Shown here: in pieces, positions 17,429 to 25,823 of the stretch
Position numbering within the stretch: the stretch's first letter is position 1
Layout: the number at the start of each line of letters is the position of its first letter
Source of the DNA: Blautia faecis
GTDB taxonomy: Bacteria; Bacillota; Clostridia; Lachnospirales; Lachnospiraceae
Direction of reading: 5' to 3'
Length of the DNA: 48,607 nucleotides
Assembly: GCF_020554845.1 (NCBI RefSeq)
Contig: NZ_JAJCIA010000031.1
Coordinates: 1 to 48,607, forward strand
Made by a program: the position numbers and the translations under genes
The notes under the pieces: model-generated
The model's input: the letters and a program-made list of their open reading frames with translations, nothing else
The model's database searches: none
Told to the model about the DNA's origin: nothing

Positions 17429-18067
17429 ATGAACAATACAACAAGTTCAATTATTACCATCGGACGTGAATATGGAAGCGCCGGCAGGCAGATTGGTCAG
17501 GAAGTAGCCAGATATTTTGGAATCAAGTGTTACGACAAAGAACTTCTGGAGCATGCTGCAAACGACAGCGGTATTTGCAAGGAATTATTTGAGAATCATG
17601 ATGAGAGGCCAACTAACAGCTTTCTGTATTCTCTTGTAATGGATACTTATTCTTTTGGATATTCTTCTGCTGGATTTACAGACATGCCTATGAACCACAA
17701 GGTTTTCCTGGCACAGTTCGAAGCCATCAAGAAATTAGCTGCAGAAGGCCCCTGTGTTATGGTAGGGCGCTGTGCAGATTATGCTCTTGCAGATAATAAA
17801 GACTGTTTCAGTGTTTTTGTTCATGCTGATCTGGACTGGAGGATCAAGCGTATTGCAGGCAAATACAATAAGACACCTAAAGAAGCCAAAGATATGATCA
17901 CCAAAACAGATAAGAGCCGTGCAAGTTACTATAATTACTACACCAATAAGAAATGGGGTGCAGCAGCGGGCTACAGCTTAAGCGTTGACAGCAGTGTGCT
18001 TGGTATCGAAGGTGCTGCCCAGGCGATTATCAATACCATACATATTTTTGATGACCTTAAGAAATAA
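17429..18067 (+). CDS. Cytidylate kinase-like family protein
   Basis: The 212-residue protein has a P-loop-like N-terminus (TIGREYGSAGRQIGQEVARYFG) and CMP-kinase features (YDKELLEHAAND, VMVGRCADYAL). It belongs to the cytidylate-kinase-like family, whose substrate is uncertain; true Cmk has a fuller nucleotide-binding site. ATG 17429 with AGAAGGGAG upstream is chosen over the earlier in-frame ATG 17408. It is a single gene between its own promoter and terminator. Confidence 0.85.
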   Translation: MNNTTSSIITIGREYGSAGRQIGQEVARYFGIKCYDKELLEHAANDSGICKELFENHDERPTNSFLYSLVMDTYSFGYSSAGFTDMPMNHKVFLAQFEAIKKLAAEGPCVMVGRCADYALADNKDCFSVFVHADLDWRIKRIAGKYNKTPKEAKDMITKTDKSRASYYNYYTNKKWGAAAGYSLSVDSSVLGIEGAAQAIINTIHIFDDLKK

Positions 18068-18088
18068 TATACAGAATCATGTGAAAAT

Positions 18089-18116
18089 AAGGAGTTCTCG
18101 AAAGAGAGCTCCTTTT
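18089..18116 (+). terminator. Intrinsic terminator after the kinase-like gene
   Basis: AAGGAGTTCTC pairs with GAGAGCTCCTT around a GAAA loop (11 pairs, one G-U), followed by TTTT. It is a clean stable hairpin, 22 bases after the stop. Confidence 0.9.
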
Positions 18117-18190
18117 GTAATTTGTTGCATCTCAATTCCTGTTTTCGGTTCCTGTTTTCAAACGCCATCGCCACTTTATATTTTTTTAAT

Positions 18191-18219
18191 GAGACATTGA
18201 GACAAAACTGTGTTATAAT
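18191..18219 (+). promoter_or_regulatory. Promoter of the AI-2E transporter gene
   Basis: GAGACA (18191-18196) and TATAAT (18214-18219) are 17 bases apart. The leader to the next start is about 105 nucleotides and shows no structure I recognise. Confidence 0.5.
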
Positions 18220-18332
18220 AGATAGCAATCGCTGTTAAATAAATAACAGTACAGACACTTATTGGTTACTGTGCAAACAGCAGACAGTAACACATATTTT
18301 GCATTCATGTTTCAGGAGGACGATATTAGAAT

Positions 18333-19772
18333 ATGAAATTACGCTGGGACAATCAACATGTTCGCTGGGGAGTAACTTCTTTCCTTGTAATCGCAGCCAG
18401 TATGCTCTTTTATTATGGTGTTTTCCATATGAAGACACTGATTACAGGAATTCAGACATTTCTGGGGATTCTCACACCTATTGTTTATGGGGTCGTGATC
18501 GCCTTTTTACTGACCCCTGTATTAAATTTTCTGGAGAAAAAAATTATTTATCCGCTTCTTGCCAGGAAAGAAGTATCAGTAGGAAAGAAGGGACGCAAGG
18601 CAATTCGGTGGGCATGCGTAATTTTATGTATGTTTCTCTTCCTTGCTCTTATTTATGCCCTTATTATGATGATTCTGCCGGAACTGATCCGAAGTATTAT
18701 GGGTCTGATCTACAGTTTTCCAGCCTATGTGAAGGTTATTCAGAAATGGTTGCAATCTTTCATTGAGAAATGGAATCTGAACAGTGATGCACTGGACACT
18801 TTGAATCAGTCCATCACCACAGCTCAGGACTACCTGACCACGAATATCCTTCCGCAGATGCAGGAAATGCTAAAAAATATTTCCGCGGGTGTGTTTGAAT
18901 TAATTAATTTTCTGAAGAATTTCCTCATCGGAGCTATCGTTTCCCTGTACCTGATGGCAGATAAAGAGGGCTTCATTGCCAAGGCAAAAATGCTCACCTA
19001 CGCAATTTTTAATACCCAGCATGCGAATTTTATCATCCATTCCATGCGTTTTACCAATAAAACCTTTATCGGATTTTTCAGTGGTAAGATTTTGGATTCC
19101 GCCATCATTGGCGTATTGTGCTATATTGGTATGAACTTTTTGAATATGCCATATATACTTTTGATCAGTGTTATCATTGGTGTAACCAACGTAATTCCAT
19201 TTTTTGGACCTTACCTCGGAGCAATCCCAAGTATTTTTCTCATCTTGTTGGTGGATCCGCTGCAGGCTATTTATTTTGCAATTTTTATTCTTGTTCTCCA
19301 GCAATTTGACGGCAATATTCTTGGACCGAAGATTCTTGGTGATTCCACAGGACTTTCCAGTTTTCTGGTCATTGTCGCCATCCTTATTGGCGGTGGAATC
19401 TTTGGAATCCCAGGTATGATTATTGGCGTTCCTGTTTTTGCAGTACTTTACGCAGCACTTGGCAGACTAGTCCATATCAGCCTGATTTATAAGCAGGTTC
19501 CAAATGAGGAGCAAAAATACACCAACATTGACTGTCTGGATCCGGAAACACATGAACCCGTTCTTTTCCCGGAAGAAGAGCCGAAGAAAAGGGAGACGCC
19601 CAGACGCACTGCAATGTTGAAATTTACCCTTACTTTGTTAAAAACGATCCAGAAAATTCTGACTACAATCTGGACCCTTATAAAAAAATATTCTGTGATA
19701 ATTTATCAAAAAGTCAGACAATTGATGGAAGAGTACAGACAGAATCAAAACAGTAAAAAGGACGGAAATTAA
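18333..19772 (+). CDS. AI-2E family transporter (membrane permease)
   Basis: This polytopic membrane protein (479 aa) belongs to the AI-2E/PerM family, whose members export small molecules or ions; the substrate here is unknown. About eight hydrophobic helices are visible, with the family segments [42 protein letters not shown] and [20 protein letters not shown]. The C-terminal ~90 residues are hydrophilic and basic. TCAGGAGG precedes the start. dtd follows 1 base after the stop. Confidence 0.88.
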   Translation: MKLRWDNQHVRWGVTSFLVIAASMLFYYGVFHMKTLITGIQTFLGILTPIVYGVVIAFLLTPVLNFLEKKIIYPLLARKEVSVGKKGRKAIRWACVILCMFLFLALIYALIMMILPELIRSIMGLIYSFPAYVKVIQKWLQSFIEKWNLNSDALDTLNQSITTAQDYLTTNILPQMQEMLKNISAGVFELINFLKNFLIGAIVSLYLMADKEGFIAKAKMLTYAIFNTQHANFIIHSMRFTNKTFIGFFSGKILDSAIIGVLCYIGMNFLNMPYILLISVIIGVTNVIPFFGPYLGAIPSIFLILLVDPLQAIYFAIFILVLQQFDGNILGPKILGDSTGLSSFLVIVAILIGGGIFGIPGMIIGVPVFAVLYAALGRLVHISLIYKQVPNEEQKYTNIDCLDPETHEPVLFPEEEPKKRETPRRTAMLKFTLTLLKTIQKILTTIWTLIKKYSVIIYQKVRQLMEEYRQNQNSKKDGN

Positions 19773-19773
19773 C

Positions 19774-20220
19774 ATGCGGCTTTTAATACAACGTGTAAAT
19801 CATGCAAGCGTAAAAGTAGATGGTGAAGTTATCGGAAATATTGGGAAAGGCTTTCTTGTACTGGTCGGCATAGGTCAGAATGATACCAGGGAAATTGCAG
19901 ACAAATATATGAAAAAAATGCTAGGACTTCGAATTTTTGAAGATGAAAATGGCAAAACAAACCTTTCCCTGGCAGATGTAAATGGGGAGCTTTTGATGGT
20001 TTCGCAATTCACGTTATATGCCAACTGCAAAAAAGGAAACCGGCCAAGCTTTATTGAAGCCGGTGCGCCAGAACAGGCAAATGAACTTTATGAATACATG
20101 CTAAAGGAAGCTGCAAAAGTTGTTCCAGTTGTTCAGCATGGTATTTTTGGCGCTGATATGAAAATTTCACTGGAGAACGATGGACCGTTTACAGTGATGC
20201 TGGACGAATCGATCATGTAA
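19774..20220 (+). CDS. dtd: D-aminoacyl-tRNA deacylase
   Basis: Dtd removes D-amino acids wrongly loaded on tRNA. The 148 residues have the family signatures [22 protein letters not shown] (catalytic SQFTL) and DGPFTVML at the C-terminus. AAGGACGG lies upstream, inside the end of the transporter gene. A short relic of a second dtd-like gene lies just downstream (20239-20295). Confidence 0.96.
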   Translation: MRLLIQRVNHASVKVDGEVIGNIGKGFLVLVGIGQNDTREIADKYMKKMLGLRIFEDENGKTNLSLADVNGELLMVSQFTLYANCKKGNRPSFIEAGAPEQANELYEYMLKEAAKVVPVVQHGIFGADMKISLENDGPFTVMLDESIM

Positions 20221-20238
20221 AATTAACAGCAATTGTAA

Positions 20239-20295
20239 CGAAAACGGCCAAGCTTTATTGAAACCGGTGCTCCAGATGTTCAGAATCGTCTGTAA
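20239..20295 (+). pseudogene. Relic of a second dtd-like gene
   Basis: The frame reads RKRPSFIETGAPDVQNRL and then stops. It matches the dtd segment [18 protein letters not shown] 200 bases upstream in both DNA and protein, but with changes (A to T, EQ to DV). It is thus a diverged copy of about 45 bases. The flanking sequence shows no more of dtd. Confidence 0.7.
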
Positions 20296-20355
20296 CTGCA
20301 TAATGAATGCAGTCGAACCATCAATTATATTTTAACATTTAATGTAATTCTGAAA

Positions 20356-20395
20356 AACGCCGAAAACAGCCAGAAGAAGCGGCTGATTCGGCGTT
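20356..20395. other. Strong stem-loop downstream of dtd
   Basis: AACGCCGAA pairs with TTCGGCGTT, and inside it CAGCC pairs with GGCTG around AGAAGAAGC. The stem is stable but no T tract follows on the plus strand. It may end the dtd transcript by an unusual route, or protect its 3' end. Confidence 0.5.
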
Positions 20396-20479
20396 ATACC
20401 CCTCATCTAGATCTATACGACAAACCCGAGTTTTTCATATAGATTGGTATCATTATTACTTGCTAAAGGAGAATTTTTC

Positions 20480-21535
20480 ATGGATAAAAAAGTCACCTAC
20501 CACGAACAGACTGATGTTGAAAATACCTTGCGGCTTCGTGATGTTCTGAAAACCTTGCCGCCATTTTGCAGGGATTTCTTTCGTGCCATTGAACCTCGTA
20601 CCACAACTAAAACCAGAATTTCCTATGCATATGACATCCGCATTTTCTTCCAGTTTCTTCTGGAACAAAATCCAGCCTTCAGGGACTGGTCTATAGATGC
20701 CTTTACAGTGGATGTCCTGGATCAGATCACAGCTGTTGATCTTGAAGAATATGAAGAATATCTGAAAGTTTACCAGGCCGGGGATAAAACGGAAACCAAT
20801 GGCGAACGTGGTCTGAAGCGAAAAATGTCCTCATTGCGAAGTTTTTATGCATATTATTTTAAACGTGAAATGATTCACACAAATCCTACCGTCCTTGTGG
20901 ACGTTCCAAAGATTCATCAGAAAAGTATCATTCGCCTGGAAGCTGATGAAGTTGCCTTGCTGCTGGATTATATTGAGCACGGCGGGGACGACCTTACCGG
21001 TCAGAAAAAGGTATATTATGAAAAAAACAAAGACCGTGACCTCGCTCTCGTTACTCTTCTGCTCGGAACAGGTGTTCGTGTTTCTGAATGTGTAGGTCTT
21101 GACATAGAAGACGTAGATTTCAAAAACAATGGAATCAAGGTTACTCGAAAAGGTGGAAATGAAATGGTTGTATATTTCGGTCCTGAAGTAGAAAAAGCTC
21201 TGAAAAACTACCTGGAAGTACGCAAGAACATTATTCCTGTAGAAGGCCACGAACACGCTCTCTTCTACTCTACCCAGCGCAAACGAATTGGTGTCCAGGC
21301 CGTTGAAAACCTGGTCAAAAAATATGCCCGCCAGGTTACCACCACCAAGAAAATCACCCCTCATAAACTCCGCAGTACCTACGGCACCGCCCTCTACCAG
21401 GAAACAGGCGATATTTACCTTGTAGCGGACGTTTTAGGCCATAAGGACGTGAATACTACCAAGAAGCATTATGCAGCCTTAGACGATTCCAGACGGCGTC
21501 AGGCAGCCACTGCTGTAAAGCTGCGTGAAGATTAA
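20480..21535 (+). CDS. Tyrosine recombinase, Xer-like (possibly XerS-type)
   Basis: The 351-residue protein has a SAM-like core-binding domain (residues ~10-140) and a catalytic domain with all active residues: R in TGVRVSE, K in VTRKGG, HxxR in HKLRSTYG, H in LGHKDVNTT, and the nucleophile in HYAALD. The length and the N-terminal pattern (LPPFCRDFF, TKTRISYAYDIRIFFQFL) resemble single Xer recombinases such as XerS, so chromosome dimer resolution is likely; a mobile-element integrase is the alternative, but no cargo genes flank it. ATG 20480 follows AAAGGAG. I found no certain dif site. Confidence 0.82.
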   Translation: MDKKVTYHEQTDVENTLRLRDVLKTLPPFCRDFFRAIEPRTTTKTRISYAYDIRIFFQFLLEQNPAFRDWSIDAFTVDVLDQITAVDLEEYEEYLKVYQAGDKTETNGERGLKRKMSSLRSFYAYYFKREMIHTNPTVLVDVPKIHQKSIIRLEADEVALLLDYIEHGGDDLTGQKKVYYEKNKDRDLALVTLLLGTGVRVSECVGLDIEDVDFKNNGIKVTRKGGNEMVVYFGPEVEKALKNYLEVRKNIIPVEGHEHALFYSTQRKRIGVQAVENLVKKYARQVTTTKKITPHKLRSTYGTALYQETGDIYLVADVLGHKDVNTTKKHYAALDDSRRRQAATAVKLRED

Positions 21536-21589
21536 CATCTGCTTCACACGTACAATTGTTGTAATCACCGCATTTAATTCACATAATAT

Positions 21590-21680
21590 TATTATTGTAA
21601 ATCAATTCAAAACTTTCTGCAAAATCTCCCTCAAAGTGGAGCGTGCAGATTGTAGGAATGATTTTTCAAACACGCTCTAA
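21590..21680. repeat. Dispersed repeat copy B with internal hairpin
   Basis: The block contains GAGCGTG and CACGCTC as inverted arms about 25 bases apart and the string TTTTTCAAACACGCTCT (21662-21678) also seen near 5533 and 33917. It lies in the non-coding gap after the recombinase gene and may be the fullest copy of a small repeat element. Confidence 0.5.
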
Positions 21681-21690
21681 GGCGCAGCTC

Positions 21691-21724
21691 AAAAAAGGAC
21701 ATGACCCACAGTCGAGTCATGTCC
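21691..21724 (-). terminator. Intrinsic terminator of the P-loop gene
   Basis: GGACATGAC (21697-21705) pairs perfectly with GTCATGTCC (21716-21724). On the minus strand it is followed by six T (21696-21691), so it ends transcripts of the gene at 21784-22203. Confidence 0.85.
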
Positions 21725-21783
21725 TTATGTACCTCTAATTTGGTTTTACTGAATTTATAGCTGCAATATCATATTATCCGAGA

Positions 21784-22203
21784 TTATAATGCTACTGCAA
21801 TCTTATCCTGTAATGCTTCCGGAATCTCTTCTTTGTCAAGCGAAATACTTACAACTATTGAAATTCCATATTTCTCACCGATCTTGTCCAGCTGATCAAG
21901 TGTATCTGTAACATCAGCGTCTTCCAACTTGGAAACCTTGAGGAAACTGTCCAGATAAATCTGCTCAAGATCATGATCCTGAGAAATAATACCACAGATG
22001 AAACCTACGAATTCATCTGCATTCTTCAATGGATAAGAGGAGACGTCGATAAGACGTACCTTATTGTTAAGCTCATACATATGTTTGGTACTCTTGTCAA
22101 GGTAAACAATGCTTCCGTTGGCTTCTTTCACCGCACCGTTTACTCTGTCTAAGAGCACTTTTGTTTTGCCTTTGCCTTTCTTTCCTACGATCAGTTCAAC
22201 CAT
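21784..22203 (-). CDS. Small P-loop protein of unknown function
   Basis: The 139-residue protein begins MVELIVGKKGKGKTKVLLDRV, a Walker A-like loop (GKKGKGKT), followed by SIVYLDKSTKHMYEL. A C-terminal stretch (YGISIVVSISLDKEEIPEAL) resembles an ATPase strand. I recognise it only as a conserved Lachnospiraceae-type P-loop protein, sometimes labelled PilT-like, without support for twitching motility here. ATG 22203 has AAGGAGG 8 bases upstream. It is monocistronic, with its own promoter and terminator. Confidence 0.75.
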   Translation of the reverse strand: MVELIVGKKGKGKTKVLLDRVNGAVKEANGSIVYLDKSTKHMYELNNKVRLIDVSSYPLKNADEFVGFICGIISQDHDLEQIYLDSFLKVSKLEDADVTDTLDQLDKIGEKYGISIVVSISLDKEEIPEALQDKIAVAL

Positions 22204-22256
22204 GATGTTTTCCTCCTTAGACAATATGATATTAAATTTTTACCAAAACCTTGTTT

Positions 22257-22297
22257 AATATGTTTCATATTATAGTATAATTTTTCTAAATTTTCAA
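22257..22297 (-). promoter_or_regulatory. Promoter and operator-like palindrome of the P-loop gene
   Basis: On the minus strand TTGAAA (22297-22292) and TATAAT (22274-22269) are exactly 17 bases apart. A perfect palindrome AATATG-TTT-CATATT (22257-22271) overlaps the -10 and the start point, a place where a repressor would block transcription. Confidence 0.7.
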
Positions 22298-22359
22298 GAG
22301 TTTTTTTAATATTTCTGTCTATTTTTCTCAATTGTGGCTACGATTCATAAACAGACTGA

Positions 22360-23415
22360 CTAGTTTATATTCTGCAAAAGGGACGACATCTGCTCATAAA
22401 GCTCGTCTTTTGTGGAGGCACCCATTACAATGGAAATGTACGGCTTTCCATAAGCATTCTGGCTCAGCAACGCCAGACAGTTGCCTGCATTGTCCGTAGT
22501 ACCTGTCTTTCCACCTAGAATAGTCACATTCTTAGGAGGGGTAGCTTCTCCTGTGAGATAATGGTCTGTGGCAAGTAATGTGGTACTTGCACTGCTTCCG
22601 TCCGCATGAGTATATTCTACGGTATAAGATCCGGACTGTGTGATCTGAGTAAACTCCGGATAATTCAAAGCTTCCTTTAGCATCAGATAGATATCATAGG
22701 GAGTGGTATAATGGTTTTCGTCCTGCAGACCATGAGGATTGGTAAAATGAGTTCCGGTACAGCCAAGTTCCCTGGCATAACTGTTCATCATCTCCACAAA
22801 CCCCTCTGTAGAACCACCCACATGCTCTGCAATAGCCGCTGCTGCATCATTACCCGAATAAACCAACAGACAATGAAGAAGCTGATCAAGAGTCACCTGG
22901 TCACCTGCCCAAAAGCCGCAAACCTGTGAACCCTCCTCCAGATTCAGATTCTCCTGTGTAATGGTTACTACATCATCCATATTTCCATATTTCAGTGCCA
23001 GCATAGCTGTCATGATCTTGGTGATACTTGCTGGATATACCTTTTGAAGTGCCTGCTTGGAATAAAGCACCTTTCTGTCATCCAGATCCAGAAGAAGTCC
23101 TTTCTGGTTTTCCCCAAGGGAAACACCATCCATCGGAACATCTGATACGACCACACACAGATTCTTGGCAAAACCATCAGCTCTCAGGCTGTCTAAGTCT
23201 GTAATTCCACCAGAAAACTCTCTGGAAGCTACATATGCCTCCTCCAGCTTATCAAAAACAGTTCCATTTCGGAGAACATAAATTGCACCGATCCCAGTAC
23301 CGCCAAGTACAACCAAAAGCAACAGCAAAAGAACAGTATTTCTGATCCTCTTTCTTCTGGAACTTCGAAATCTTGCCTGTTTACGTCTTGAGTTCTTCTT
23401 TTTTGCGGCTGTCAT
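22360..23415 (-). CDS. dacA: D-alanyl-D-alanine carboxypeptidase (DacA-type PBP)
   Basis: This low-molecular-weight penicillin-binding protein trims the terminal D-Ala of peptidoglycan stem peptides. The 351 residues include a basic N-terminus, one membrane helix (NTVLLLLLLVVLGGTGIGAIYVL) serving as an anchor, and the active-site motifs SITK, SGN and KTG (GGKTGTTDNAG). It overlaps the rodA stop by 4 bases (ATGA type) and is the last gene of the elongation cluster. Confidence 0.93.
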   Translation of the reverse strand: MTAAKKKNSRRKQARFRSSRRKRIRNTVLLLLLLVVLGGTGIGAIYVLRNGTVFDKLEEAYVASREFSGGITDLDSLRADGFAKNLCVVVSDVPMDGVSLGENQKGLLLDLDDRKVLYSKQALQKVYPASITKIMTAMLALKYGNMDDVVTITQENLNLEEGSQVCGFWAGDQVTLDQLLHCLLVYSGNDAAAAIAEHVGGSTEGFVEMMNSYARELGCTGTHFTNPHGLQDENHYTTPYDIYLMLKEALNYPEFTQITQSGSYTVEYTHADGSSASTTLLATDHYLTGEATPPKNVTILGGKTGTTDNAGNCLALLSQNAYGKPYISIVMGASTKDELYEQMSSLLQNIN

Positions 23416-24572
23416 AAATATTCCTCTTTCTTATCAATTTCTTTTCTCTTAAGTTCTTTATTATAAGTACTGCTCTGCAGACCTACATTCATCACAAGCC
23501 CCATACCAATAAACAAGCTGACCAGGGAAGTCAGACCATAACTTACAAAAGGAAGAGGCGTACCAGTATTAGGTGCCAGTCCAGTAGCAACGCAGATATT
23601 TAAAAAACTCTGTATAGCTACGACACTTCCAATTCCGCAGCAGATAATCTTCCCGGCCAGATCCTTTGCCCTAAGGCTCATCCTGATACATTCAACTGAA
23701 ATCAACAGCAATAATACGACCAAAGTTGTACATCCTATAAATCCATACTCCTCTCCGGCAACCGCGAAGATAAAGTCAGTCTGGTTCTCTGCAACAAAGT
23801 TTCCAGCATTTACAGAAGAAACCTGGTCATCCCCGGTAAGTTTTTTTCCAACCAGTTCTCCGGAGGCAATCGCCGTCTTCGAGTTATTCTGCTGTTCAAT
23901 ATCCTCCTGGTATTCCTCGTTTTCCGGGTAAAGGAAAGACATAATACGCGTTCTCTGATAATCCTTGATCAGGGTCTGATCCGGCTGTACAACAATGGAC
24001 AAAAATATGATCAAAAGGGGAACCGCGATCAGAATCGCACCTCCGATGATCTTGTAACTCAGTCCTGCTATATACAGCAGAATACAGAAAATAATGGTTA
24101 CCGTAATGGTATTTTTCATATCCGGCTGTGCATAAATAAGAGCCAATGGAACAGCCAGAAGGAGCACTGATTCTGCCAACACCCTGAAAGTATTGATATC
24201 ATCTTCATGATCCATAAAAAACTTGGCAAAAAACAGAATAATAATAACCTTGGAAAGCTCGGTAGGCTGAAAACGGAAACCACCGATATCCAGCCATCTG
24301 GACGCACCTCCTGCCTCACTTCCGAACAATCGTACACCAATAAGCATAAGCAGATTAAAACCATACATGATCCACTGGAAATTCAATATCCAGGAATAAT
24401 CCATTAACGATAAGATCACCAGCAACACAAGCCCCATCACAACGCCCAAAAGCTGTTTGTTTCGAAGATCTGGAGACGCACTTGCTACCAGCTGCACTCC
24501 AAACAGACTGATCGCAGTCAGAAGGATCACTAGTTTAAAATTGTAAAAACGTAGCTTATACTGTTTAATCAT
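23412..24572 (-). CDS. rodA: FtsW/RodA/SpoVE-family peptidoglycan polymerase (RodA)
   Basis: RodA is the SEDS glycosyltransferase that works with a class B PBP in sidewall synthesis. The 386 residues form about ten membrane helices and contain the family pattern WLDIGGFRFQPTELSKVIIILFFA and the C-terminal GLAPNTGTPLPFVSYGLTSLV. It lies downstream of mrdA and minDE, so RodA rather than FtsW is the likely assignment. AAGGAC precedes the start. Confidence 0.9.
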   Translation of the reverse strand: MIKQYKLRFYNFKLVILLTAISLFGVQLVASASPDLRNKQLLGVVMGLVLLVILSLMDYSWILNFQWIMYGFNLLMLIGVRLFGSEAGGASRWLDIGGFRFQPTELSKVIIILFFAKFFMDHEDDINTFRVLAESVLLLAVPLALIYAQPDMKNTITVTIIFCILLYIAGLSYKIIGGAILIAVPLLIIFLSIVVQPDQTLIKDYQRTRIMSFLYPENEEYQEDIEQQNNSKTAIASGELVGKKLTGDDQVSSVNAGNFVAENQTDFIFAVAGEEYGFIGCTTLVVLLLLISVECIRMSLRAKDLAGKIICCGIGSVVAIQSFLNICVATGLAPNTGTPLPFVSYGLTSLVSLFIGMGLVMNVGLQSSTYNKELKRKEIDKKEEYL

Positions 24573-24576
24573 AAAT

Positions 24577-24819
24577 TTATCTGTCCTTTTTCGTCAACAC
24601 AGGAATATACGCCATTAAAACAGGCGGTTCCTGTGATATCTGTATTTTCACTTTAGTTTCCTCTATGGTCACATACTTCTTTACTGTATGTACCAGGTCA
24701 CTTTTTAACATTTTCATCATCTGTGGAGAGCATTCTATGCGTTCTGAGATAAGAAGAAGTTTCATCCTGTCGCGAGCATATCCTGCTGAACGCCTTCTTT
24801 CATTTAAAAAGGTCTTCAT
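24577..24819 (-). CDS. minE: Cell division topological specificity factor MinE
   Basis: MinE drives MinD off the membrane to set the division site. The 80-residue protein has the N-terminal MinD-contact segment (SAGYARDRMKLLLISERIECSPQMMKML) and the C-terminal dimer domain (VTIEETKVKIQIS). GGAGGG lies 8 bases before ATG 24819; a further in-frame ATG at 24834 lies on that ribosome binding site and is rejected. Confidence 0.93.
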   Translation of the reverse strand: MKTFLNERRRSAGYARDRMKLLLISERIECSPQMMKMLKSDLVHTVKKYVTIEETKVKIQISQEPPVLMAYIPVLTKKDR

Positions 24820-24910
24820 GCAAAATCCCTCCATTCCAGAGCATTAGTTGACATAACATTATTACAAACAACCAACATGCTATTTTGCGTAACTAATTAT
24901 TACCTGAATA

Positions 24911-25693
24911 TCAATGTCTTTTAAACAGTCTTGAAAACATACCTTTCTTCTGTCTGAGTTCTGCAAAGGGAACTTCCTCTCCCATAAGCCGTTTGCAAAT
25001 ATTTTGGTATTCCTCCTCCGCCTGAGAATTTTTACCAGAAAGAGGCTCACCCTGATTGGTTGCTATCACAATCTGTTCGTCATCTAAAAGAGTTCCAATC
25101 AGATCTACAGCCAGAATCTCTGTCACATCATCCACAGACATCATATCTCCCCTGGCGATCATGTCAGGACGAAGACGGTTGATGATCAGATGGATATCCC
25201 GCAGATCATTTGCTTCCAAAAGCCCAATGATACGATCCGCATCGCGAATTGCAGATACCTCCGGTGTCGTCACTACAAGAGCTTTATCTGCACCTGCAAT
25301 GGCATTCTTAAATCCCTGCTCAATTCCAGCCGGACAATCCAGCAATATATAATCAAACTCTTCTCGCAGATCATCCGTCAGTTTGATCATCTGTTCCGGT
25401 GATACGGCAGTTTTATCCTTGGTTTGCGCAGATGGCAGCAGATAGAGCTCCGGATGGCGCTTGTCTTTGATCAGAGCCTGTTTCAGACGGCAGCTTCCAT
25501 TCACCACATCTACCAGATTATACACGATCCGGTTCTCCAACCCAAGCACAACATCCAGATTACGAAGACCAATATCCGTATCCACAACCACGGTTTTCTT
25601 TCCCATCATAGCCAGACCAGTTCCTATATTGGCAACTGTAGTGGTTTTTCCTACACCGCCTTTTCCGGATGTAATGACAATGACTTCACCCAT
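24911..25693 (-). CDS. minD: Septum site-determining protein MinD
   Basis: MinD is a membrane-cycling ATPase of division-site selection. The 260 residues have the deviant Walker A GKGGVGKTTTVANIG, the DTDIGLRNLD switch, DCPAGIEQGF and a C-terminal amphipathic membrane anchor (KKGMFSRLFKRH). AGGAGG precedes the start. minC, its usual partner, is not found next to it or elsewhere in the window. Confidence 0.95.
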   Translation of the reverse strand: MGEVIVITSGKGGVGKTTTVANIGTGLAMMGKKTVVVDTDIGLRNLDVVLGLENRIVYNLVDVVNGSCRLKQALIKDKRHPELYLLPSAQTKDKTAVSPEQMIKLTDDLREEFDYILLDCPAGIEQGFKNAIAGADKALVVTTPEVSAIRDADRIIGLLEANDLRDIHLIINRLRPDMIARGDMMSVDDVTEILAVDLIGTLLDDEQIVIATNQGEPLSGKNSQAEEEYQNICKRLMGEEVPFAELRQKKGMFSRLFKRH

Positions 25694-25746
25694 TTCTTCT
25701 GATTCCTCCTAAACAAAATGTTCCAAAATCCTGGTATTTCTCTTAT

Positions 25747-25783
25747 GGATATGCCTGCCGGAACACTCCCGGCAGGCATATCC
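25747..25783. other. Perfect 15-bp inverted repeat between mrdA and minD
   Basis: GGATATGCCTGCCGG is followed after 7 bases by its exact reverse complement. No T tract follows on either strand, so it is not a standard terminator. Within the leftward operon it could protect the mRNA end or set the ratio of PBP2 to MinD. Confidence 0.75.
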
Positions 25784-25823
25784 AGTACTGCTGATCAGAC
25801 TATGAACAGCAGCAAAATCGTTT

